From the NCBI GenBank assembly GCA_025963775.1, contig JAOQAD010000024.1:17740-81739 (forward strand): a stretch of 64,000 nt of DNA, in the 5' to 3' direction. The notes below the pieces were generated by a model. That model saw only the letters and a list, made by a program, of their open reading frames with translations. It searched no databases and was not told the origin of the DNA. Position 1 is the stretch's first letter. Each line of letters begins with the position of its first letter. Source of the DNA: Bacteroidota bacterium (GTDB lineage Bacteria > Bacteroidota > Bacteroidia > 2-12-FULL-35-15). Made by a program: the position numbers and the translations under genes. Of the stretch, positions 45,719 through 54,949 are shown piece by piece.

Positions 45719-46216
45719 ATGCAACGCATTGCCCTTTTATCCGACACGCACAATTATTTAGACCCGAAGATCTTCAAGTATTTTGAGCCCTGCGACCAGA
45801 TCTGGCATGCCGGAGATATCGGCACCATTGCTATTGCGGACGAGCTTGCGAAGATAAAACCGCTGGTAGCCGTGTACGGGAATATTGATGGCAGCGATGT
45901 GCGAAGGGTGCACCCGCTCAACCAGCGCTTCATGTGCGAGAAAGTGGATGTGTTCATGACCCACATCGGCGGATATCCCAACCGCTATTCGCTGGAAGCC
46001 CTTGCCGAGATCAAACGGAAAGCACCGAAATTATTTATCTGCGGGCATTCCCACATTTTAAAGGTGATGTTCGACCAAACCTATAAGCTGCTGCACATTA
46101 ATCCGGGCGCTGCAGGAGTGCATGGCTTCCATAAGGTAAAGACCATGGTGCGCTTTACAATAGATACTGATAAGATAAAGGACCTCGAAGTAATTGAGCT
46201 TGGCCCGAGGGCATAA
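45719..46216 (+). CDS. YfcE/MJ0936-type metallophosphoesterase
   Basis: A 165-residue calcineurin-like phosphoesterase. All metal-site motifs are present: LSDTHN (residues 7-12), HAGDIG (about 30-35), GNIDG (about 54-58), MTHIGG (about 79-84), and GHSH...NPGAAG near 110-130. This subgroup hydrolyses phosphodiesters; the natural substrate is often unknown. The gene begins 14 bases after the upstream terminator. Rho follows with its own leader. Confidence 0.92.
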   Translation: MQRIALLSDTHNYLDPKIFKYFEPCDQIWHAGDIGTIAIADELAKIKPLVAVYGNIDGSDVRRVHPLNQRFMCEKVDVFMTHIGGYPNRYSLEALAEIKRKAPKLFICGHSHILKVMFDQTYKLLHINPGAAGVHGFHKVKTMVRFTIDTDKIKDLEVIELGPRA

Positions 46217-46224
46217 TCTGGAAA

Positions 46225-46232
46225 TAAATTTG
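46225..46232 (+). promoter_or_regulatory. Predicted -7 box of rho
   Basis: TAAATTTG matches TAnnTTTG, with TTG at 46200-46202 near the -33 distance. If used, the rho mRNA would have a leader of about 175 bases. Rho leaders often take part in autoregulation; no specific fold was worked out here. Confidence 0.4.
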
Positions 46233-46414
46233 TTTGTATGTAAAAAAAACTTCGTATTATTGCAATGCGATTCGATTCCACTGTTATATTATCTGTATAA
46301 CAAATCACAAATCCGGTTACTTTATCCAAAAGAAAATTAATTATCAAATCTTATTATTACTTCCATCCTGTTAAATCAATTCCAAAATTGATCCTATTAA
46401 CCAAATAAAAAATT

Positions 46415-48115
46415 ATGTACGACATTATTGAATTAAACAACAAGCTTGTTGGTGAGCTGAAAGAAATTGCTAAAAACCTGAACGTCCCAAAGTATGAAGC
46501 CTTGAAAAAACAAGAGCTTATCTATAAGATCCTCGATCACCAGGCCATTAACCCTCCTCCTCCCGCAGCCAACGAAAACAAGCCTGAAAATAAACCCGAA
46601 CACAGAACTGAGAACAGAGAGAACCGGGCAGAGCACAAGCCTCACGAGAACCGCATCCTGCGCCCGAGAAAACCAAGGCCGGAGAGCGATACAGAACGCC
46701 CGAAAATAAAACAGGAGCAGAACAGCTTCTTCAACGACGAAGATTTCAAAGGACAAAAAGCAGAAAGCACTCCTCAGCCCGAACATGTGGAAGAGCACAA
46801 AGAGATCCAGCCGCCACAGGAGATCCACCCGAACGAAAACACATCACATCATATCCAGTCTTCCACCGATGGAAACACGAGCGACGGCAACGACAGCTCT
46901 TCCATTGAAAGGAAAGACCAGATGAACCGCCAGAACAGCAACCAGAGGGCGAACAACAACAGCCCGAAGCAGCAGCAGAAAGAAGACCTTTACAACTTCG
47001 ACGGCATTGTGGTAAGCGAAGGCGTATTGGAAACAATGCCTGACGGCTACGGCTTCCTCCGTTCATCCGATTACAACTACCTGAACTCCCCTGATGATAT
47101 TTATGTATCACAGTCGCAGATAAAATTATTCGGCTTAAAAACAGGTGATACCGTTCGCGGGAGCATCCGTCCGCCGAAAGAAGGCGAGAAATATTTCCCG
47201 CTGATCAAAGTGGAAAAGATCAACGGCCGCGATCCGGGCTATGTGCGCGACCGCGTTCCTTTCGAATATTTAACACCGCTTTTTCCTTACGAGAAGTTCA
47301 AGCTCACAGGTCATGCACAATCGAACATGAGCGCGAGGATCTTTGACCTTGTCACCCCTATCGGTAAAGGGCAGCGTGCACTGATCGTTGCACAGCCGAA
47401 GACCGGTAAGACCGTATTATTAAAGGACATCGCGAATGCAATTGCAGCGAACCACCCGGAAACATACCTGATCATCCTCCTGATCGATGAGCGCCCGGAA
47501 GAGGTTACCGATATGGCACGCAGCGTAAAGGCAGAAGTGATCGCTTCCACTTTTGATGAGCCTGCCGACCGTCACGTGAAGATCGCGAACATTGTACTTG
47601 AAAAAGCAAAACGTATGGTTGAGTGCGGGCATGATGTCTGCATCCTTCTCGATTCCATTACCCGCCTTGCACGCGCATACAACACTGTACAGCCTGCATC
47701 AGGTAAAGTGCTGAGCGGTGGTGTGGATGCGAATGCATTGCACAAGCCAAAGCGTTTTTTCGGTTCCGCGCGTAAGATCGAGAATGGCGGTTCACTGACC
47801 ATCATTGCTACAGCACTGACAGAAACAGGATCTAAAATGGATGAGGTAATTTTTGAAGAGTTCAAAGGAACCGGTAACTCGGAGATCCAGCTCGACAGGA
47901 AGATCTCCAACAAGCGTATTTACCCTGCTATTGATATTGTTGCTTCCAGCACCAGGAGAGATGATCTTCTTGTTGATAAAGAAACCCAGCAGCGGATGTG
48001 GATCCTTCGTAAGCATTTATCGGACATGAACCCGGTTGAGGCGATGGACTTCCTGAAAGACAGGATCAAGAATACTCAGACCAACGAGGAATTTTTGATG
48101 TCGATGAACGGGTAA
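46415..48115 (+). CDS. rho: Transcription termination factor Rho with long low-complexity insert
   Basis: A 566-residue hexameric RNA helicase that ends transcription. Residues 1-45 are the Rho N-terminal helical domain. Residues about 46-190 are an N/E/H/P/Q-rich disordered insert, typical of Bacteroidota Rho. The RNA-binding cold-shock domain (about 195-270, [18 protein letters not shown]) follows. The ATPase has Walker [12 protein letters not shown] (326-336), Walker [15 protein letters not shown], the Q-loop region [19 protein letters not shown] and R-finger segment. Length is normal for the phylum. It is preceded by a long leader and followed by a palindromic repeat. Confidence 0.97.
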   Translation: MYDIIELNNKLVGELKEIAKNLNVPKYEALKKQELIYKILDHQAINPPPPAANENKPENKPEHRTENRENRAEHKPHENRILRPRKPRPESDTERPKIKQEQNSFFNDEDFKGQKAESTPQPEHVEEHKEIQPPQEIHPNENTSHHIQSSTDGNTSDGNDSSSIERKDQMNRQNSNQRANNNSPKQQQKEDLYNFDGIVVSEGVLETMPDGYGFLRSSDYNYLNSPDDIYVSQSQIKLFGLKTGDTVRGSIRPPKEGEKYFPLIKVEKINGRDPGYVRDRVPFEYLTPLFPYEKFKLTGHAQSNMSARIFDLVTPIGKGQRALIVAQPKTGKTVLLKDIANAIAANHPETYLIILLIDERPEEVTDMARSVKAEVIASTFDEPADRHVKIANIVLEKAKRMVECGHDVCILLDSITRLARAYNTVQPASGKVLSGGVDANALHKPKRFFGSARKIENGGSLTIIATALTETGSKMDEVIFEEFKGTGNSEIQLDRKISNKRIYPAIDIVASSTRRDDLLVDKETQQRMWILRKHLSDMNPVEAMDFLKDRIKNTQTNEEFLMSMNG

Positions 48116-48135
48116 AGGGATCTGATTTTGCGTAC

Positions 48136-48239
48136 GTCATCCCGTGCCCCGACACGGGATCTCATAAAAGTTAGCAGAATCTGATTAACAGATCCCGAGC
48201 CTGCCCCGAACTTGATTCGGGGTCGGGGCACGGGATGAC
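48136..48239. repeat. Paired palindromic repeat element (GTCATCCCG...CGGGATGAC)
   Basis: The outer arms GTCATCCCGTGCCCCGACACGGGATCT and the reverse-complementary GGTCGGGGCACGGGATGAC enclose an inner palindrome (CCCCGAACTTGATTCGGGG). It is similar in layout to 11679-11781. Confidence 0.75.
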
Positions 48240-48285
48240 AGTCCGGAAAAGAGCAGAACAATATTCATGCAGCATTAAATAATTT

Positions 48286-48798
48286 ATGAAGTTCCCAATT
48301 AGTATAGCATTAGGCCTTGTAGCCGGATTGATCCTTTCAGTCGCCTGGTATCTCATGGCAAAGTCCCTTGGATTTTATTCGGTGCAGGTGTTTATCGATG
48401 TGTATATCCTGAAGCTCTGCCTCATCATTGCAGGCGTTTTTATCTCCGTGTTTATCGTGAAGCGCAGGAACAAAAGCTTTCTTGAATTCAAGACCGCTTT
48501 GCAAACCGGCATGCTCTATTGCCTTGTTTTTGCAGTGATCGCGGGCATCTTCAATTTCATCTACTACAAGTACATCACTCCCGACACGATCGATTATTTT
48601 GTAGCAGAAGCTAAAAAATATGCAGAAGGCACAGGAAAAATAAAAGGTGAGGACCTTACAAAGTTCCTGGATGCGGAAAGGGGAAGGTTCAGCTCATTCG
48701 CCACTATCCCTCCTATCCTGTTCTGGGGACTCATCGTTTCCCTGATCTCGGGACTGATCTTCCAGAAGAAAGACCCGCATACCTTCAGCGCAAATTAA
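48286..48798 (+). CDS. DUF4199-type membrane protein
   Basis: A 170-residue protein with four membrane segments (about 5-28, 38-58, 72-95 and 138-160). The loop between segments three and four is polar, containing YITPDTIDYFVAEAKKYAEG. The pattern of a small Bacteroidota membrane protein with a Lys-rich loop (KRRNKSFLEFKTALQTG) fits the DUF4199 family. Function is unknown. A terminator follows it. Confidence 0.8.
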   Translation: MKFPISIALGLVAGLILSVAWYLMAKSLGFYSVQVFIDVYILKLCLIIAGVFISVFIVKRRNKSFLEFKTALQTGMLYCLVFAVIAGIFNFIYYKYITPDTIDYFVAEAKKYAEGTGKIKGEDLTKFLDAERGRFSSFATIPPILFWGLIVSLISGLIFQKKDPHTFSAN

Positions 48799-48850
48799 GG
48801 ATCAGCTCCGGCAGTGAACTATTTAGCACTAAAGGCAAAAAAACATTAAG

Positions 48851-48885
48851 AAACACAGAGAAGTACTGCTTACTCTGTGTTTTTT
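48851..48885 (+). terminator. Intrinsic terminator after the DUF4199-type gene
   Basis: A 10-bp stem (AAACACAGAG at 48851-48860 with CTCTGTGTTT at 48873-48882) running into a T-run. Confidence 0.75.
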
Positions 48886-48987
48886 CGTTTAAACGATTGT
48901 TGCCGAACAAGTACGCTTCTTTTTTGTTCCCTCTAAAAGTAGCTGCAACACAGAAAACCACTAACTTTACAACCCAATTCACAGCAC

Positions 48988-50781
48988 ATGGCACGCAAAG
49001 TAAAAGAAACCGACGACCTTCCGAAGGCAAAGATCAATAAGACCACCCTGAAAAGGTCGATGCGCCTGTTTGACTACATCGGCAATCACAAATGGAAGCT
49101 CTACCTCGGGATGGTGTTCCTCCTGCTTACCGGCGGAACCGCCCTGCTGTTCCCCTGGATGCTGAAAGACCTGGTGCAGACGGTGGAGCAGAAAGATTTT
49201 TCACACATCAATGACATCGGGCTTTACCTGATCCTTGTGCTTACACTTCAGTCCTTCTTCTCCTATTTCCGCATTTACCTTTTTGTTAACTATACCGAGA
49301 ACACCCTTGCCGCGCTAAGAAGAGCTGTTTACGCCCACCTGATCACCCTGCCTATGAGCTATTTCGTGCAGCAGCGTGTGGGCGACCTTAACAGCCGCAT
49401 GTCGGCAGACATTTCACAGATCCAGGATACGCTCACCACAACCATTGCTGAGTTTTTAAGGCAGTTCATTTTAGTGATCGGCGGGATCATTTTCCTGCTC
49501 GTGATCTCCCCGCAGCTGACCCTGCTGATGCTTACGATCGTTCCTGTGGTGGCAGTTGCAGCGGTGATTTTCGGAAGGTTCATCCGCAAAACATCAAAAG
49601 AAGTGCAGGAGAAGATCGCGGAATCGAATACCGTGATCGAGGAAACCCTGCAGGGGATCAGCAATGTAAAGGCATTTGCCAATGAGTTCTTTGAGAATTT
49701 ACGCTATAGGAAAAGTACGGAGGAGATCGTGAAGAACGCGATCAAGGGAGGAAAATACCGCGGAGGCTTTGCTTCCTTTATCATTTTCTGCCTCTTTGGC
49801 TCCATTGTAGCCGTGATCTGGTATGGGGTGTACCTCGCTTCCAAAAACCAGTTGCAGATCAGCGAGCTCATCGCATTTATCCTTTACTCCGCTTTCGTGG
49901 GCGCTTCCTTTGGCGGTATTGCTGAATTGTATGCGCAGATCCAGAAAGCGATCGGATCGCTTGAGCGTGTATTCGAGATCCTCGATGAAAAGCCGGAGAT
50001 CCTGAACATTGCAGAGCATAAGCTGATCACACAAAGAATTGAAGGCGCCGTGGTATTTGAGAACCTCGCATTCACTTACCCTTCCCGGAAAGAGATCCGC
50101 GTATTAAAAAAGATCAATCTTTCTGTTAAAAAAGGAGAAACGATCGCGATCGTAGGGCCCAGCGGATCAGGAAAATCGACCATTGTGAGCCTGCTGCTGC
50201 GTTTTTATGACCCGGAAAGCGGCGCAATCCTCATCGACGGCAAAGATGCCCGCGAGTACCCGCTGACGGAATTACGGAACAACATGGCCATTGTGCCGCA
50301 GGATGTATTGCTGTTCGGCGGCACCATCCATGAAAATATTGCTTACGGAAAGCCCGGCGCAACCGCTGCGGAGATCGTTGAAGCGGCGCGTAAAGCCAAT
50401 GCCCTTGAATTCATTGACACCTTCCCTGAAAAACTGGAAACAATTGTTGGTGAACGGGGCGTAAAATTATCCGGCGGACAGCGCCAGCGCATTGCCATTG
50501 CGCGTGCCGTGCTGAAAGACCCAAGCATCCTCATTCTCGATGAAGCGACCAGCTCCCTCGATTCGGAATCCGAACGGGTGGTACAGGAAGCACTCGACAA
50601 GCTGATGGTGGGAAGGACCTCATTCGTGATCGCCCACAGGCTGTCGACCATCCGTAAAGCAGATAAGATCGTAGTGATCGAAAAAGGGGAAGTTCGTGAA
50701 AGCGGCACTCACTATGAGCTGATGAACCTTGAGAACGGTTTGTACAGGAGCCTTTCGAACATGCAGCTGGAACTGGCCTAA
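48988..50781 (+). CDS. ABC exporter, fused membrane and ATPase domains (lipid A/multidrug type)
   Basis: A 597-residue half-transporter. A basic N-terminus of about 35 residues precedes six helices (about 38-320). The ATPase follows: Walker A GPSGSGKSTIVSLLLRFYDP, VPQDVLLFGGTIHENI, signature KLSGGQRQRIAIARAVL, Walker B ILILDEATSSLD and FVIAHRLSTI. Order and spacing are normal for exporters of the MsbA/multidrug group. It differs from the 29688-31472 paralogue in having a canonical LSGGQ. The 3' end overlaps rsmG by four bases, tail to tail. Confidence 0.93.
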   Translation: MARKVKETDDLPKAKINKTTLKRSMRLFDYIGNHKWKLYLGMVFLLLTGGTALLFPWMLKDLVQTVEQKDFSHINDIGLYLILVLTLQSFFSYFRIYLFVNYTENTLAALRRAVYAHLITLPMSYFVQQRVGDLNSRMSADISQIQDTLTTTIAEFLRQFILVIGGIIFLLVISPQLTLLMLTIVPVVAVAAVIFGRFIRKTSKEVQEKIAESNTVIEETLQGISNVKAFANEFFENLRYRKSTEEIVKNAIKGGKYRGGFASFIIFCLFGSIVAVIWYGVYLASKNQLQISELIAFILYSAFVGASFGGIAELYAQIQKAIGSLERVFEILDEKPEILNIAEHKLITQRIEGAVVFENLAFTYPSRKEIRVLKKINLSVKKGETIAIVGPSGSGKSTIVSLLLRFYDPESGAILIDGKDAREYPLTELRNNMAIVPQDVLLFGGTIHENIAYGKPGATAAEIVEAARKANALEFIDTFPEKLETIVGERGVKLSGGQRQRIAIARAVLKDPSILILDEATSSLDSESERVVQEALDKLMVGRTSFVIAHRLSTIRKADKIVVIEKGEVRESGTHYELMNLENGLYRSLSNMQLELA

Positions 50782-51410
50782 GCGCTCACCGGCATATAAA
50801 GCACCTTTTTGGTCTCGAAGAATTCTTCCTTAAAATAATCTTTAAGGTCGTACAACACAACACGCTTCTGGAAATCCTTCAGCTCTTCCGAGAGATCGCC
50901 GCCCTTCAGGTAAAGAATGCCATTGGGCAATGCATTGAACTGGTTTTTGGAAACCTTGCTCTGCACCCACCTGTAAAACACAGGAAATTCGGTAACAGCG
51001 CGGGAAATGATGAATTCAAATTTATCCTTTACCTCCTCTGCCCTCTTGTGCTCTGCCCTTACATTTTTTAATCCCAGCGCCTGCGCCACTTCATTCACCA
51101 CTTTTATCTTTTTGCCGATGGAATCCACAAGGTAAAAATTACATTCGGGAAAAAGGATCGCTAACGGAATCCCCGGGAATCCGCCCCCGCAGCCTACATC
51201 CATGATGCGTGTTTTCGGCCTGAAAGCCATTGCCTTTGCAATGCCCAGCGAATGCAGCACATGCCGTTCGTACAGCAGGTCGATGTCCTTGCGGGAGATC
51301 ACGTTGATCTGTGCATTCCAGTGTTCGTAAAGGGATTGCAGCTGCGCAAACTGCTGCTGCTGTTCAACGGTGAGGTTAGGAAAATAATGTTGAATGATAC
51401 TGACAGGCAT
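50778..51410 (-). CDS. rsmG: 16S rRNA (guanine527-N7)-methyltransferase
   Basis: A 210-residue SAM-dependent methyltransferase that modifies G527 of 16S rRNA. Key pieces are NVISRKDIDLLYERHVLHSLGIAKAM, the SAM-binding MDVGCGGGFPGIPLAILFP, and the ISRAVTEF motif. Length is normal. It lies 52 bases downstream of the ECF sigma-factor gene on the same strand, so the order GT2, sigma, rsmG may be one transcript. Confidence 0.95.
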   Translation of the reverse strand: MPVSIIQHYFPNLTVEQQQQFAQLQSLYEHWNAQINVISRKDIDLLYERHVLHSLGIAKAMAFRPKTRIMDVGCGGGFPGIPLAILFPECNFYLVDSIGKKIKVVNEVAQALGLKNVRAEHKRAEEVKDKFEFIISRAVTEFPVFYRWVQSKVSKNQFNALPNGILYLKGGDLSEELKDFQKRVVLYDLKDYFKEEFFETKKVLYMPVSA

Positions 51411-51462
51411 AAAATCTTATAATTCGGGATCCCTTATGTTATATAACACATTTATAACATCC

Positions 51463-52080
51463 TTATATTTTACCCTCTGTGTTTTTCAGGATGTTCGCGA
51501 GGAACTCACGGGCACGGAATAGTTGTGCTTTCACTGTTCCAAGAGGTAATTCCAGCTTTTCCGCGATCTCTTCATAGGAAAGCTCATCGAAGTAGCGCAT
51601 CTCCACCAGTACACGGTAGCGGGGCTTTAATTTTTCCACCACCTCGTGCATGTGTTTCACTTTTTGCTTCTTTATAAAATTCTCTTCCGGCGTTAATCCT
51701 TCGGAGCGGATATCCATTGCCATTTCAGAGCCTTCTTCATTCTCAAAGGTTTTATCGATCGAGAAGGTGATCATTTTTTTCCTGCGGATAAAGTCGATGC
51801 AGTTGTTGGATGCTATTTTGAACAGCCAGGTGCTGAATGCATAATTCGGGGTGTACTGGTGAAGCCTCTTGAATGCCTTTCCGAATGCTTCAATGGTGAG
51901 ATCATCGGCATCGTCCTTGTTGTTCACCATCTTCAGCAGCATGAAATAAACCGAATCGCGGTACCGGCCCATCAGCTCGGCATACGCCTTCTGGTCGGCT
52001 TTGTCAAGGGCAGAGCGGATCAGGTTATAATCGTAAACAGCTTTCTCCGAAAGGTTATTTTCAAAATCTAATTCATCCAT
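51463..52080 (-). CDS. RNA polymerase ECF-type sigma factor
   Basis: A 205-residue sigma-70 family protein. Region 2: LMGRYRDSVYFMLLKMVNNKDDADDLTIEAFGKAFKRL and FSTWLFKIASNNCIDFIRRKK. Region 4: KPRYRVLVEMRYFDELSYEEIAEKLELPLGTVKAQLFRAREFL. The first 20 or so residues are acidic. It starts 10 bases after the glycosyltransferase stop. No anti-sigma partner is adjacent, so its signal is unknown. The family resembles a sigma widespread in Bacteroidota that is needed for growth or stress. Confidence 0.93.
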   Translation of the reverse strand: MDELDFENNLSEKAVYDYNLIRSALDKADQKAYAELMGRYRDSVYFMLLKMVNNKDDADDLTIEAFGKAFKRLHQYTPNYAFSTWLFKIASNNCIDFIRRKKMITFSIDKTFENEEGSEMAMDIRSEGLTPEENFIKKQKVKHMHEVVEKLKPRYRVLVEMRYFDELSYEEIAEKLELPLGTVKAQLFRAREFLANILKNTEGKI

Positions 52081-52090
52081 CTATAAGCGG

Positions 52091-53224
52091 TTATTTCCAT
52101 TTATTTTTTCTGACAAACATATTGAAGAATGTAACAAAAGGATACACTGTCAATAAAAGCAATTCGATCAGCGGCGAAAGCAGCAGGAGATCTTTTTCTG
52201 CCAATAGCTTCATCGATTTGTTAAAGATAAGCATTTGAATTAATAATCGCAAAGCAAAAAGCGACAATACAAGGATGGGTGCAAACTGCAGGATAAGCGC
52301 TGTGACAAAGGTTCCATAGAAAAGATAAAGGCTCATGCCCAGCATAGCCAGCCTGAATTTGCTGGCGCCATTGTAATGCTTGTAAGTGGTTACATGCCTG
52401 CGTTTCTGCCGGAACCAATCCCGGAATGTTGTCTTCGGACGGGAGATCGTATGGCTGTCGATGCTGACCTCCACCTGCGAATTCCGCTTGTTGGCAGCTT
52501 CATTCACAAACAGGTCGTCATCCCCTGACTCAATGTGGTAATGCGATGCAAAGCCTTTCATCTTGAAGAAAAGCGATTTTTTGTAAGCGAGGTTCCTCCC
52601 TGTTCCCATGTATGTTTTGCGGGCAAGCGCAAAAGAAAGGAACTGCAGGGCAATGAAAAATGTATCGTAGCGGATGATCTTGTTCAGGAAGCCTTTCTGC
52701 TTTTCATAGGCGCCGTATCCCAGCACGATCTCCGTTTCTCCTGTAAAATGCTGCATCATGTTCCTCAGCCAGTCCTTGCTGTTCGGCCTGCAATCGGCAT
52801 CCGTAAGCAGCATGTGCTCGTTGCCTGCCCCTTTGATGCCCATCATCAGCGCCACTTTCTTTCCGTGGGAATAGGTATCATCTTCCTTGATCGTTACGAT
52901 CTTGAGATTGCTGTGCCTGTTCGCGAATTCCTTTAGGATGTCGGCCGAGTTATCGAAGGAGCAATCATTCACCACCACCACTTCAAACTCAGGATAATCC
53001 TGCTCAAAAATGCGTGGAAGGAACTCCACCAGGTTATCATCCTCGTTGCGGGCGCAGATCACGATGGATGCAGGAGGCGTATGCGGAAGCATCTCCTTTT
53101 TTTTGTAAAAGGCGAGGCGGCTGAACGTGCCGAGATAAAACGATAGTTGGATCAGCAATGCAAGAACAAACGCCCCGAACACCACCAAGCCAACTGAAAA
53201 TGTTGTAAAAACTGACCACACCAT
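52091..53224 (-). CDS. Family 2 glycosyltransferase, membrane-bound
   Basis: A 377-residue inverting glycosyltransferase of the GT-A fold. An N-terminal membrane segment (about 8-33) is followed by ASIVICARNEDDNLVEFL, VVVVNDCSFDNSADIL, the metal-binding LLTDADC (D142/D144), the catalytic ESGDDDLFVNEA and a RQKRRH motif near the Q/RxxRW position. Two further membrane segments lie near 300-340 and 350-370. It probably adds sugar to a lipid or envelope glycan; the substrate is unknown. It seems to lead a unit with the sigma factor and rsmG. Confidence 0.9.
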   Translation of the reverse strand: MVWSVFTTFSVGLVVFGAFVLALLIQLSFYLGTFSRLAFYKKKEMLPHTPPASIVICARNEDDNLVEFLPRIFEQDYPEFEVVVVNDCSFDNSADILKEFANRHSNLKIVTIKEDDTYSHGKKVALMMGIKGAGNEHMLLTDADCRPNSKDWLRNMMQHFTGETEIVLGYGAYEKQKGFLNKIIRYDTFFIALQFLSFALARKTYMGTGRNLAYKKSLFFKMKGFASHYHIESGDDDLFVNEAANKRNSQVEVSIDSHTISRPKTTFRDWFRQKRRHVTTYKHYNGASKFRLAMLGMSLYLFYGTFVTALILQFAPILVLSLFALRLLIQMLIFNKSMKLLAEKDLLLLSPLIELLLLTVYPFVTFFNMFVRKNKWK

Positions 53225-53311
53225 ATCTGCGAATTACGAATATTTAAAAACCTATTATACTAATGTACGGATAACGAATCTGTGTTTGCTACTGATCTGA
53301 ATGTGTGTACG

Positions 53312-53397
53312 GTCATTTCGAGTTCGACCGAAGGGAGAGTATCGAGAAAGCGCGTGGCTTGTTCTCGATATGCTCGTGCCTCGCTACTCGAACTGAC
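53312..53397. repeat. Palindromic dispersed repeat (GTCATTTCGAG...TCGAACTGAC)
   Basis: Inverted arms GTCATTTCGAGTTCGA and TACTCGAACTGAC with inner TCTCGATATGCTCG. It shares AAGGGAGAGTATCGAGAA with the Bat operon element. Confidence 0.75.
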
Positions 53398-53472
53398 GCT
53401 TACAAACTACAGACTCCCACCCCTAACTATCCCTCAAGCAAAAATACCTTGAACAGATCAACTCTAATGTGT

Positions 53473-53480
53473 TATCTTTG
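53473..53480 (+). promoter_or_regulatory. Predicted promoter of tgt
   Basis: TATCTTTG fits TAnnTTTG, with TTG at 53449-53451 at a plausible -33 distance. The leader to the tgt ATG would be about 120 bases. Confidence 0.5.
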
Positions 53481-53604
53481 GCAGGATTTAAACAAAGTAA
53501 TTAACAATTGGACTACGGGATACGGATCAATACCAATTTACCAATCTTAGTGCATCAGACACAGATTAGCAGATTCGTGAAAATCCGTATTTAGCAGAAT
53601 TAAT

Positions 53605-54735
53605 ATGAAGTTCAGCATTTCAAATACTGATAAAGGAAGCAAGGCACGCGCAGGAGAGATCACAACGGATCACGGAACCATCCAGACCCCTATTTTTATG
53701 CCTGTCGGAACCGCAGGAACCGTAAAAGCCGTTCACCAGCGGGAATTAAAGGACGATATCAAAGCACAGATCATTTTAGGGAATACCTACCACCTGTATT
53801 TGCGCCCGGGCCTCGACATCATTGAACAGGCCGGCGGACTGCATAAGTTCAACGGCTGGGACAGGCCCCTGCTGACCGACAGCGGCGGCTACCAGGTATA
53901 TTCACTTGCCAACCAGCGCAAGCTTACGGAAGAAGGGGCGCGCTTCACTTCGCACATCGACGGCAGCAAGCATACCTTTACGCCGGAAAATGTGATGGAC
54001 ATCCAGCGCACTATCGGGGCGGATATTATCATGGCCTTCGATGAATGCACACCTTATCCCTGCGAGTATGATTACGCAAAAACCTCGATGGAGATGACCC
54101 ACCGCTGGCTGAAGCGCTGCTGCAGCCGCTTTGATGAAACGGAAGGCAAATACGGCTATTCCCAGACGCTTTTCCCGATCGTGCAGGGCAGCGTGTATCC
54201 CGACCTGAGGGAACGCTCGGCAGAATTCATCGCTTCGCAGAACAGGGAAGGAAATGCCATCGGCGGATTGTCTGTTGGCGAGCCTGCCGAAGACATGTAC
54301 GCGATGACGGAAGTGGTCTGCAACATTCTCCCGGCCGACAAGCCCCGCTATTTAATGGGTGTTGGAACGCCGGTGAACATACTGGAAAGCATTGCGCTCG
54401 GGATCGACATGTTCGACTGCGTAATGCCGACGCGGAATGCAAGGCACGGGCTGCTGTACACGCAGAACGGCATCATGAACATGAAGAACGAGCGCTGGAA
54501 AAATGATTTTTCGGTGCTGGATGAGAACGGAACCTCGTATGTTGACAAAGCCTATACAAAGGCATACCTCCGCCACCTTGTGCATTCGCAGGAGCTGCTG
54601 GCCGCACAGATAGCGAGCATCCATAATTTAGCATTTTATTTGTGGCTGGTCGGCGCCGCACGCGAGCAGATCATTGCAGGCACCTTCTATGAATGGAAAA
54701 ATAAAATGGTGAAGCAGTTGAGTGTGAGGCTGTAG
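53605..54735 (+). CDS. tgt: tRNA-guanine transglycosylase without the usual zinc cysteines
   Basis: A 376-residue enzyme that swaps G34 of certain tRNAs for a queuine precursor. The base-binding and catalytic residues are clear: D92 in LLTDSGGYQVYS and nucleophile D271 in MFDCVMPTRNARHG, with FPIVQGSVYPDLR and IGGLSVGEP in between. The zinc motif of E. coli/Zymomonas Tgt (CxCxxC, then His about 22-26 residues on) is not seen: the region 300-325 reads DFSVLDENGTSYVDKAYTKA, without cysteine, although H340 is kept. Many Bacteroidota Tgts may share this, so it need not mean loss of function. Confidence 0.95.
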   Translation: MKFSISNTDKGSKARAGEITTDHGTIQTPIFMPVGTAGTVKAVHQRELKDDIKAQIILGNTYHLYLRPGLDIIEQAGGLHKFNGWDRPLLTDSGGYQVYSLANQRKLTEEGARFTSHIDGSKHTFTPENVMDIQRTIGADIIMAFDECTPYPCEYDYAKTSMEMTHRWLKRCCSRFDETEGKYGYSQTLFPIVQGSVYPDLRERSAEFIASQNREGNAIGGLSVGEPAEDMYAMTEVVCNILPADKPRYLMGVGTPVNILESIALGIDMFDCVMPTRNARHGLLYTQNGIMNMKNERWKNDFSVLDENGTSYVDKAYTKAYLRHLVHSQELLAAQIASIHNLAFYLWLVGAAREQIIAGTFYEWKNKMVKQLSVRL

Positions 54736-54870
54736 ATGCATGGAATGGGGATTCTTCTGCCTGTGAAAGCTTCCGCGGGACTGGCACAAAGTTGTAATGT
54801 ATAAAAGCAGATCGGTCTTTTAGATTTTTAAAGCTCTTCGGACCAACAAAAATCTATTGAAAAGATTAAA

Positions 54871-54902
54871 AAGAAGGCATCTGAAAAGAGCCTTCTTTTT
54901 TA
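54871..54902 (+). terminator. Intrinsic terminator upstream of the 69-residue membrane-protein gene
   Basis: An 8-bp stem (AAGAAGGC at 54871-54878 with GCCTTCTT at 54890-54897) followed by T-rich DNA. It lies about 135 bases after tgt. Confidence 0.75.
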
Positions 54903-54949
54903 TTAAGGCATGTTTTTTTAAAGAAGTTTACAGATCAACATTTACAGCT

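Larger units (their letters stand above)
53225..53604. other. 380-bp intergenic region between the GT2 gene and tgt, repeat-rich
   Basis: It contains TTCGT/ATTACGAAT-type tail sequence (53221-53275), a palindromic repeat (53312-53397), a good tgt promoter box (53473-53480) and more TTCGT-type sequence near 53560-53600. No gene was seen. Confidence 0.65.

Noticed and set aside
48785..49030. An 81-residue minus-strand open frame between the DUF4199-type and ABC exporter genes
   Set aside because: It crosses the terminator stem at 48851-48885 and enters the exporter start; no recognisable protein features.
53305..53550. An 81-residue plus-strand open frame before tgt
   Set aside because: It is made mostly of the palindromic repeat and overlaps the tgt promoter box.
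54857..54949. Longer start of the 69-residue membrane protein
   Set aside because: The extra 31 residues overlap a terminator and hide a good N-terminal membrane segment.
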